DNA of 12,017 nt from Caryophanales bacterium (lineage in GTDB: Bacteria; Bacillota_I; Bacilli_A; RFN20; CAG-288), in contig JAJVUU010000053.1 in NCBI GenBank assembly GCA_021621525.1, forward strand, positions 1 through 12,017, given 5' to 3'. The stretch's first letter is position 1, and every line of letters starts with the position of its first letter. The notes under the pieces are model-generated. The model was not told the DNA's origin. It did no database searches and saw only the letters and a program-made list of their open reading frames with translations. Shown here piece after piece: positions 1 to 4,868 of this stretch. The position numbers and the translations under genes were made by a program.

Positions 1-471
1 TTTGACTTCGATGAACTTCTCTTCCTGCTTGAGTTCCTGTGGCTTTTGAATGGTGACAGTCAACACACCATTGTTGCAGGAAGCAGCGACATCTTCCTTC
101 TTGACGCTGTTTCCGATATAGAAGCTTCTGGAGAAGGAACCGCTGACTCTTTCAGAACGAAGATACTTGCCATGTCCCTGATTGTCTTTCTTATTGATCT
201 TGCAGGCAATGGTCAGATAGCCCTTGTCCAAAGAAAGACGGATATCTTTCTTGTCGACACCAGGAACCTCGACTTCCAACTGATAGCCACTTTCATTTTC
301 TGAGATATCAGTCTTCATGACTTCCGAAGTGCTGTCATCTCCGAAACAATCGTTGAACAGAGACCAGAACGGATGATAATAGTTTTCCATACGATAACCT
401 TCTCCTTTCCTTTCGTTGTTGAAATTCTTCTTTCCTTCCTCGACATTCATCCGATTTTTATTTTCTTCCAT
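1..471 (-). CDS. Small heat-shock protein Hsp20 (partial, C-terminus outside window)
   Basis: ATP-independent chaperone of the alpha-crystallin family, expected to hold unfolding proteins in the cytoplasm. The minus strand reads open from an ATG at 471 to the window edge (157 residues, no stop). The alpha-crystallin domain starts near residue 53 and shows the beta-strand with VEVPGV (68-72) and the family signature NGVLTVTI (134-141); only the last few residues should be missing. Two starts are possible: 471, with AAGGAGGG eight bases upstream, and 390 (Met28), also preceded by AAGGAG and giving a more usual Hsp20 N-terminus (MENYYHPFWSLF). The first 27 residues are charged and Asn/Lys-rich, unlike a typical Hsp20 start. 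Regulation by HrcA is strongly suggested by two CIRCE-like repeats around its promoter. The family call is very secure; the start is less so. Confidence 0.93.
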   Translation of the reverse strand, partial: MEENKNRMNVEEGKKNFNNERKGEGYRMENYYHPFWSLFNDCFGDDSTSEVMKTDISENESGYQLEVEVPGVDKKDIRLSLDKGYLTIACKINKKDNQGHGKYLRSERVSGSFSRSFYIGNSVKKEDVAASCNNGVLTVTIQKPQELKQEEKFIEVK

Positions 472-502
472 AGGTGTAACCCTCCTTGCATGTTTATCTT
501 TT

Positions 503-529
503 TTAGCACTCTCTTATCTCAAGTGCTAA
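503..529. promoter_or_regulatory. CIRCE operator, downstream copy (HrcA site)
   Basis: TTAGCACTC - 9 bases - AAGTGCTAA. This matches the CIRCE consensus (TTAGCACTC-N9-GAGTGCTAA) at 17 of 18 arm positions with the exact 9-base spacer. It lies just downstream of the hsp20 -10 box, over the expected transcription start and leader, where bound HrcA would block transcription. Confidence 0.93.
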
Positions 530-533
530 TTAT

Positions 534-561
534 ATTATAGTCATCGATTTAGCAATTGCAA
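534..561 (-). promoter_or_regulatory. hsp20 promoter (sigma-A type)
   Basis: On the minus strand a perfect -10 TATAAT (534-539) is preceded, after 16 bases, by TTGCAA (556-561) as -35. The -35 lies inside the upstream CIRCE-like repeat and the -10 lies between the two repeats, so this is a vegetative promoter under operator control, not one needing a special sigma factor. Confidence 0.75.
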
Positions 562-575
562 GCATAGAGTGCTAA
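549..575. promoter_or_regulatory. CIRCE-like operator, upstream copy
   Basis: TTAGCAATT - 9 bases - GAGTGCTAA. One arm is a perfect CIRCE half-site; the other differs from consensus at two of nine positions. The 9-base spacer is preserved. It overlaps the -35 region of the hsp20 promoter. Its left arm has decayed, so binding may be weaker than at the copy at 503-529. Confidence 0.8.
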
Positions 576-786
576 ATTTATTTTTGCAATCTTTAAATAT
601 TGCGATAGTTATCGGAATATTTAAGAAAAAATAATTTTAAAAAATATCATTTTAAATCATCAGAATTATAGTTTTTTTGCTACTTTCCGGATTGTTTTCC
701 ATTCATGTTTGGTACCAGAATTCCGAGCTATTTGTAATATATAAATAAGAAGAGAGCAAATTTCCCATCAAAACCTTAAATATTCG
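576..786. other. AT-rich intergenic spacer between hsp20 and rpmG
   Basis: About 210 bases between two divergent promoters, with long A and T runs around 620-660. I find no open reading frame with a ribosome binding site, no tRNA-like fold and no convincing terminator. The A/T tracts could act as promoter-upstream elements, but nothing specific supports a separate gene. Confidence 0.5.
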
Positions 787-815
787 TTGTAATTTAAAAT
801 CCCGTTCTTTATAAT
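787..815 (+). promoter_or_regulatory. rpmG-secE-nusG promoter
   Basis: TTGTAA (787-792), 17-base spacer, perfect TATAAT (810-815). The predicted start near 822 leaves a leader of about 50 bases before rpmG. Confidence 0.65.
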
Positions 816-825
816 ATAGAAGACG

Positions 826-840
826 TCTCCTCCAAGGAGA
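826..840 (+). other. Short hairpin at the 5' end of the rpmG leader
   Basis: Perfect inverted repeat TCTCCT-CCA-AGGAGA, starting only a few bases after the predicted transcription start and followed by a T-rich stretch. It could be a 5'-stabilising stem-loop or a weak attenuator. Its right arm resembles a Shine-Dalgarno sequence but is too far from the rpmG start (873) to serve it. Confidence 0.4.
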
Positions 841-872
841 TTATTTTATTTGAAACAATGAGAGGTGATACG

Positions 873-1019
873 ATGAGAGAAAAAGTTTCCCTTGTGTGTA
901 CCGAATGCGGAGCAAGAAATTACAACGCTTCCAAGAAGAAGGGAGACGGAGTACGTCTCGAAGTCAAGAAGTATTGTCCGAAATGTGGGAAACACACCAT
1001 TCATAAGGAAGGAAAGTAA
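873..1019 (+). CDS. rpmG: 50S ribosomal protein L33
   Basis: Forty-eight-residue L33 of the large ribosomal subunit, near the E site. The sequence starts MREKVSLVCTECG and ends KYCPKCGKHTIHKEGK. Both CxxC pairs (Cys9/Cys12 and Cys34/Cys37) are intact, so this is the zinc-binding (C+) form. The start at 873 is chosen because it gives the family N-terminus and has GAGAGGTGA just upstream; an in-frame ATG at 858 would add five residues but lacks a well-placed ribosome binding site. It is followed after three bases by secE, the common rpmG-secE-nusG order in Gram-positive bacteria. It was found by direct reading as it is short. Confidence 0.95.
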   Translation: MREKVSLVCTECGARNYNASKKKGDGVRLEVKKYCPKCGKHTIHKEGK

Positions 1020-1022
1020 CAC

Positions 1023-1289
1023 ATGAAAAAGATTTCTAAATATTTCCGTGGTGTTTCAGAAGAAGCCAAAAGAGTCCGCTGGCCGGATCAGAGGACTTTG
1101 TGGAAAGCCGTCGGCGTCGTCATGGTCATCGCCATCGTCGCAGCCCTGGCCACTGTTCTAAGCGACTATCTGACCGTCTTGATCATGCGCTCATTCGAAA
1201 TCGCATTGCCGAGCAGCAGCAGTTCCGCTGATTCTTCCAGCACGGAAGCAGCTGCCATGTTGTTCAGATATATCGGAGGATTGTTCTAA
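1023..1289 (+). CDS. secE: Preprotein translocase subunit SecE
   Basis: Essential SecYEG component that clamps SecY in the membrane. The 88-residue product has the conserved amphipathic N-terminus with KRVRWPDQRTL (residues 17-27) and one transmembrane helix at about 28-50. Gram-positive SecE is usually about 60 residues; this one carries an extra C-terminal tail of about 30 residues. The tail holds a Ser-rich linker (64-73) and a second short hydrophobic stretch at the end, predicted to lie on the outer face or in the membrane. The GGAAGGAAAG upstream lies in the end of rpmG. The stop overlaps the nusG start by one base (TAATG), which suggests translational coupling. Confidence 0.93.
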   Translation: MKKISKYFRGVSEEAKRVRWPDQRTLWKAVGVVMVIAIVAALATVLSDYLTVLIMRSFEIALPSSSSSADSSSTEAAAMLFRYIGGLF

Positions 1290-2035
1290 TGGAAAACGAA
1301 GATTATAAGACTTCTGTCGAAGCTACGCTCAAAGAGGAAGCCAAGCAGGGTCCGCTTGCCCACAAATCCGTTCTCGGTGTGGTCAATTCCGGCGATTATG
1401 ATGACGATGAGGAGAAGAAAGATGAAGGCGGACTACCTGAAAAGGCATGGTACGTCATCAACACCTATGCGATGAGAGAACGTCAGGTCAAGGAAGCCCT
1501 CGAAAAGAGAGCCGAGTCTTTCAACATGACCGACAAGATCTTCCGTGTCATCTGTGCCGAATATGAAGAGCCTGTCCTCGACGAAAACGGAAAACAGAAG
1601 ATGGTCATCGACAAGAAGACAGGGCAGAAAGTTCCCAAGGTCAAGATCAAGAACTATTATCCTGGATACATCTTCGTTGAAATGATCATGACTGATGAAA
1701 CCTGGTTCGTCGCCAGAAACACCCCCGGCGTCTCCGGTATCACCGGTTCCTCCGGTAAGGGTGCCAAGCCGTTCCCGATTCCAAGAGAAGAAATCGAACC
1801 CGTCCTCAAGAGAATGCACATCGAAGATCCGGACATCTATTCCGAATACAAGGTCGGCGATCTTGTCAAGATCATCACCGGAACATTCCAGGATGCCGAA
1901 GGTACCATCGAGAGCATCGATCCGGAACGTGGCGAAGTCACTGTCCAGATCACCCTCTTCGGACGTTACAACACCATCCCGGAGAAGTTCTCCGATATCG
2001 AGAAGGTTCAGGATACTCCATCCTTCGAAAACTGA
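1289..2035 (+). CDS. nusG: Transcription termination/antitermination protein NusG
   Basis: Binds RNA polymerase to control pausing and Rho-linked termination. The NGN domain covers about residues 53-172: KAWYVINTYAMRERQVKEAL at the start, then NYYPGYIFVEM (122-132), TWFVARNTPGV (138-148). A C-terminal KOW domain follows at about 186-240 (VGDLVKIITGTFQDAEGTI). At 248 residues it is longer than the usual 175-190. It has an acidic N-terminal extension of about 50 residues, with a run of Asp/Glu/Lys at 36-47, and a Lys-rich insertion of about 14 residues (near 106-119) in the NGN loop. The start at 1289 is the only one coupled to secE; Met80 is too late. A terminator follows. Confidence 0.95.
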   Translation: MENEDYKTSVEATLKEEAKQGPLAHKSVLGVVNSGDYDDDEEKKDEGGLPEKAWYVINTYAMRERQVKEALEKRAESFNMTDKIFRVICAEYEEPVLDENGKQKMVIDKKTGQKVPKVKIKNYYPGYIFVEMIMTDETWFVARNTPGVSGITGSSGKGAKPFPIPREEIEPVLKRMHIEDPDIYSEYKVGDLVKIITGTFQDAEGTIESIDPERGEVTVQITLFGRYNTIPEKFSDIEKVQDTPSFEN

Positions 2036-2050
2036 TTCAACTAAAAAGGG

Positions 2051-2098
2051 CTGCCTTTACATCATAACCACAGCAGGTTTGATGCAAAGGCAGTTTTT
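2051..2098 (+). terminator. Terminator after nusG, probably bidirectional
   Basis: CTGCCTTT (2051-2058) pairs with AAAGGCAG (2086-2093), extended inward by C-G and ATCA/TGAT pairs with one mismatch, and followed by TTTTT. On the minus strand the same stem is followed, after three bases, by a T run (2042-2046 complement), so it can also end the convergent kinase gene. Confidence 0.85.
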
Positions 2099-2111
2099 GC
2101 TTTATGCAGAT

Positions 2112-2969
2112 TCACTCAACTTGTTTTCTCTTCATCTTGACGATGTTCTGATACAGCGTCTTAAGCTGTCCCTCATAGACAAGCCCATACAGGATTCCGT
2201 CGATATCGTTTTTGATATTCTCCATCATGCTCCTATGAACAAAGTCATGAGCAAGGCGTACCGCATTTTCCAAGGAAAGCCCGTTGAGAAGAGAGCCTAC
2301 CATCACACTGGCAAAGGTATCTCCGGCACCATGATATCTCCCCGGAAGAGGTTCCGTATAATAATATGTCAGTTTACTGTTATCCCTGTTGAAGATGGCA
2401 CACCCGACATTTCCGTCATTGGCAAAGATACCTGTGACGACAATCTTCCTTGGACCATATTGCGATAAGGCAAGGGTCAGCCTCTGTGCTTCAAGCTCGC
2501 TGACGTTCTCTCCGACATAGGGAATCTTCAACAGTTCGCATGCTTCCGTGACATTGGGACAGATGACATCCGCATATTTCAGCAATCCTCTGATTTCATC
2601 GACATGCTTCTCGTCAAATCCTGCATACAGTCTTCCGTTGTCGCCAAAGGCGGGATCTACAACGATCATGGTATCCTTTTCCTTAAGCTCCTCAAAGATA
2701 GTCTTTACGATTTCCGCCTGCCCATTGCCTAGATAGCCAGTGTAGATGCAGTCAAAATGATGGTTGTAATCCTTCCATTTGCTGACGCTTTCAAGCATCT
2801 TGTCAGACAAATCCTGATAAGTCCAGGAAGAGAAGGCGGTATGATTGCTCAAAACAGCCGTAGGAAGTCCGATGGTTTCAACTCCGGAGCAGGACAGAAT
2901 CGGAAGAGCAACCGTCAGGGAGCACCTTCCCATGCAGGAATAATCCTGGATCGTAAGACATCTTTTCAT
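2112..2969 (-). CDS. Pyridoxal/pyridoxamine kinase (PdxK/PdxY type)
   Basis: Predicted to phosphorylate vitamin B6 vitamers (pyridoxal, pyridoxamine, pyridoxine) with ATP in the salvage route to pyridoxal 5'-phosphate; cytoplasmic. The 285-residue protein belongs to the ribokinase fold. It has the N-terminal IQDYSCMGRCSL segment (7-18) seen in B6 kinases, VDPAFGDNG (104-112), CPNVTEA (137-143) and the anion-hole motif GAGDTFAS (214-221), with Asp217 as the expected catalytic base. I chose the ATG at 2969 because AAAGGAGGAA precedes it and the family N-terminus starts there; the longer frame to 3056 would run through the promoter. It is monocistronic. The precise substrate (pyridoxal, pyridoxamine or a pyrimidine precursor such as HMP) cannot be fixed from sequence alone, but the overall pattern favours B6. 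Confidence 0.87.
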   Translation of the reverse strand: MKRCLTIQDYSCMGRCSLTVALPILSCSGVETIGLPTAVLSNHTAFSSWTYQDLSDKMLESVSKWKDYNHHFDCIYTGYLGNGQAEIVKTIFEELKEKDTMIVVDPAFGDNGRLYAGFDEKHVDEIRGLLKYADVICPNVTEACELLKIPYVGENVSELEAQRLTLALSQYGPRKIVVTGIFANDGNVGCAIFNRDNSKLTYYYTEPLPGRYHGAGDTFASVMVGSLLNGLSLENAVRLAHDFVHRSMMENIKNDIDGILYGLVYEGQLKTLYQNIVKMKRKQVE

Positions 2970-2993
2970 ACCGTTCCTCCTTTTTTCCGGTAC

Positions 2994-3021
2994 ATTATAC
3001 AAGAAGATGCTGTCAATGCAA
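2994..3021 (-). promoter_or_regulatory. Promoter of the B6 kinase gene
   Basis: Minus strand: TTGCAT (3016-3021), 16-base spacer, perfect TATAAT (2994-2999), about 25 bases before the start codon at 2969. A TTGACA also occurs nearby (3010-3015), but only 10-11 bases from the -10, too close to be its partner. Confidence 0.6.
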
Positions 3022-3050
3022 GCAAAATAAATCCGGCATTGCTGCCGGAT
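3022..3050 (-). terminator. Terminator of the HTH/membrane-protein unit
   Basis: Perfect 8-bp stem ATCCGGCA/TGCCGGAT (3031-3038 and 3043-3050) with a 4-base loop, followed on the minus strand by TTATTTT. It separates this unit from the kinase promoter immediately downstream. Confidence 0.85.
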
Positions 3051-3052
3051 GA

Positions 3053-3256
3053 TCATTCATGTATTGATTTTTCAAGAGCGGAATACGGAATGGCAAACAA
3101 GTTTGAGAATTTCTTCAGCTCGTCTTCATTAGGAAAGGAGGTTTCCTTTTCCCAGCCCATGACGACCTCATCGTCTACGCCGATATGGTCAGCGACATAG
3201 CAAAAATCGACACCATATTCGCGATAGACAGCCTTCAGGATGGAAACGAATTTCAT
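3053..3256 (-). CDS. Small XRE (Cro/C1) family DNA-binding protein
   Basis: A 67-residue protein consisting of little more than one helix-turn-helix domain. Residues 20-57 fit the Cro/C1 pattern: a VADHIGV helix, a turn, a recognition helix ending in GWEKE, then FPNEDELKKFSNLFAIPYSAL. There is no second domain, so it is a candidate small repressor or an accessory DNA-binding subunit. Its ATG overlaps the TGA of the upstream membrane-protein gene (ATGA, 3253-3256), so the two are translationally coupled and probably act together. No target operator was recognised. The first helix is weakly conserved, so loss of DNA binding cannot be excluded. Confidence 0.72.
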   Translation of the reverse strand: MKFVSILKAVYREYGVDFCYVADHIGVDDEVVMGWEKETSFPNEDELKKFSNLFAIPYSALEKSIHE

Positions 3257-4077
3257 TTTCCGTTCGGAAGAGCCTTTGTCGAATCAGGATTCTGGTCATC
3301 GTCATCATCCTCAATGACGGTGATTTCCTGCTCGTCACTGCCTTTGCCAGGCTTATTGCCCTTCCTGAGCTCATTGATGTCGATGATTCTGACTTCGGTG
3401 TTGGTAGGATGGTCCTGCTTGTTGATGGAGTGCTGAGTCTCCTGTTCTTCCTGGAACTTCTTTTCCTTGAGCATCTTGTTCGTATTGCGAATCTTGATGA
3501 CAAGGATAGAAAGAGAAGCGATGCCTAGGATGACAAGCACAACTCCGAGGACAAGAAGCATATAGATTTCGACAGTAGCTTTTTCTCTGACATAGAAGAT
3601 AAGATAGGCGATGCTGATACCGATGAGAAGTGCGGCAAGGACAAAGGAGATGACGCCTTTGGCAATAGATTTCCTGATACCTTTTCCGACGATCATGTCA
3701 ACGCCATGGAGAACCAAGAGCAAGGCACATACGATGATGAAGATGGAGACGAAGTAGGAAAGAATCTCATTGATGACGTCTCTTTTGACGAAGAGAACCG
3801 TAGCAAGGGAGACCAGAGCTGCACCGATCAGACAATCCTGATTGTAGGGATTGCGATAGAGAAGATATCCGGACAGGACATTCAGAAGTCCGTAAACGCA
3901 GAGGATGACACCCAAGGAGATGGAAAGCATGCTTCCGACTTCCGCCTGAGCATCTCTGTTCAGCAAGGCTGTAACGACAAAAAGGATTCCAAGGATAATC
4001 AAAATGGCAGCCTGTCCGATTTTGATCCATTTATATACATCGACCCTGTTGTCCGATATCATTTCATCTTTGTTCAT
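3253..4077 (-). CDS. Six-helix membrane protein with acidic cytoplasmic tail (HdeD/DUF308-like)
   Basis: A 274-residue protein with six predicted transmembrane segments (about 18-38, 49-73, 83-97, 104-130, 139-162, 170-195), arranged as three helix pairs joined by short basic loops (GKGIRKSIAKG at 131-141). This layout resembles HdeD/DUF308 proteins; the match is by pattern only. After helix six a charged tail of about 80 residues follows (Lys/Glu-rich at 200-215), ending in an acidic run (EDDDDD, 256-261), and should be cytoplasmic. The ATG at 4077 is preferred over an in-frame start at 4149 because GAGG lies eight bases upstream and the extra N-terminal codons would cover the -10 box. Function unknown; coupling to the downstream HTH gene hints at a membrane-linked regulatory pair. 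Confidence 0.75.
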   Translation of the reverse strand: MNKDEMISDNRVDVYKWIKIGQAAILIILGILFVVTALLNRDAQAEVGSMLSISLGVILCVYGLLNVLSGYLLYRNPYNQDCLIGAALVSLATVLFVKRDVINEILSYFVSIFIIVCALLLVLHGVDMIVGKGIRKSIAKGVISFVLAALLIGISIAYLIFYVREKATVEIYMLLVLGVVLVILGIASLSILVIKIRNTNKMLKEKKFQEEQETQHSINKQDHPTNTEVRIIDINELRKGNKPGKGSDEQEITVIEDDDDDQNPDSTKALPNGK

Positions 4078-4098
4078 GTTAAAAACCTCAACCCAAAT

Positions 4099-4104
4099 AT
4101 TATA
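4099..4104 (-). promoter_or_regulatory. Probable -10 box of the membrane-protein/HTH unit
   Basis: Perfect TATAAT on the minus strand, 21 bases before the ATG at 4077. The -35 region is poor (TTTAAA at about 16 bases), so basal strength may be low or an activator may be needed. Confidence 0.5.
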
Positions 4105-4262
4105 AAGATATAATTCACATTTTAAACCGAAAAATGCATTATTTTCCATTTTGGCACCAGCAAAACGACAGTTTTAGTCATGCTCACCTGTCAAATTCAA
4201 TAACATAAGAGTATAAGACGCCTTTTTTCTTAGCTTTCTTTGGAATATTCCGAAATGATTTA

Positions 4263-4291
4263 TTGTTTTTTCAGGGGTAGGCAAGTATAAT
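4263..4291 (+). promoter_or_regulatory. rpmH operon promoter
   Basis: TTGTTT (4263-4268), 17-base spacer, perfect TATAAT (4286-4291). The leader of about 50 bases contains a possible hairpin (ATGCG 4300-4304 with CGCAT 4315-4319) before the TAGGAGGG ribosome binding site at 4331-4338. Confidence 0.65.
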
Positions 4292-4346
4292 ATCCCTACA
4301 TGCGTTTTTTCGTGCGCATTTAATGTTATTTAGGAGGGTTTACCTT

Positions 4347-4484
4347 ATGAAACGTACTTATCAGCCAAGCAAAATCAAGAGAGTCCATACCTGCGGCTTC
4401 AGAGCTAGAATGGCCACCAAAAACGGCAGAAAGGTCTTAGCCAGAAGAAGAGCCAAGGGCAGAGCCCATTTAACTCAGGCCTAA
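4347..4484 (+). CDS. rpmH: 50S ribosomal protein L34
   Basis: A 45-residue, strongly basic large-subunit protein. It begins MKRTYQPSKIKR and contains the family core GFRARMATKNGRKVLARRR (17-35), followed by KGRAHLTQA. Usual length is 44-47. A strong TAGGAGGG precedes the ATG. The tail KGRAHLT differs slightly from the usual KGRKRLS. First gene of rpmH-rnpA-yidC-jag, an order conserved across most bacteria; here it has no adjacent dnaA. It was found by direct reading because it is short. Confidence 0.97.
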   Translation: MKRTYQPSKIKRVHTCGFRARMATKNGRKVLARRRAKGRAHLTQA

Positions 4485-4511
4485 TCCCCTGAGTCCTCTT
4501 TCGGTTGCGAT

Positions 4512-4868
4512 ATGGAAAAAGAATTCAGGATCACAAGATCCGAAGACTTCAAGAAAGTCCTTGACCAGAGACATTGCGCCGGAAAGAATTCGTCCGTTTC
4601 GGTATTCTATGCTGAAAACAAAGATTCACACGCACATATCGGCATCTCCGTCTCTAACAAGCTCGGAAATGCCGTGACCCGCGTGAGAGTCAGAAGACAA
4701 ATTCGGGCTCAGATCAACTTGACCGATGTTCTTACCAAGCCTTATGACATCGTCATCATCGCTCATTTAGGATATCTGGAAAAGTCATTTCAGGAAAACA
4801 CAGAAATTCTGAGATCCTGTTTCTTACGTCTGGGCTCTCCATCCAAAGGGGAAAAGCATGAGAAATAA
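4512..4868 (+). CDS. rnpA: Ribonuclease P protein component
   Basis: Protein cofactor of RNase P, which helps the catalytic RNA bind pre-tRNA and cut the 5' leader. The 118-residue length is normal. The N-terminus (MEKEFRITRSEDFKKVL) and the central GISVSNKLGNAVTRVRVRRQIR segment (44-65) fit the family. The usual RNR signature reads RVR here (residues 57-59). The start at 4512 matches the family, yet no Shine-Dalgarno sequence is visible in the 27 bases after the rpmH stop, so translation probably depends on reinitiation after rpmH. Its 3' end overlaps yidC by 11 bases. Confidence 0.93.
   Translation: MEKEFRITRSEDFKKVLDQRHCAGKNSSVSVFYAENKDSHAHIGISVSNKLGNAVTRVRVRRQIRAQINLTDVLTKPYDIVIIAHLGYLEKSFQENTEILRSCFLRLGSPSKGEKHEK

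Noticed and set aside
1695..2468. 257-codon plus-strand frame across the end of nusG and into the kinase gene
   Set aside because: It overlaps nusG, crosses a strong terminator and runs antisense to the kinase; its composition (Ser/Pro/Arg-rich) is typical of a shadow frame.
4300..4319. Possible hairpin in the rpmH leader (ATGCG/CGCAT)
   Set aside because: Only 5 bp with a 10-base loop; too weak to call an attenuator or riboswitch without comparative support.
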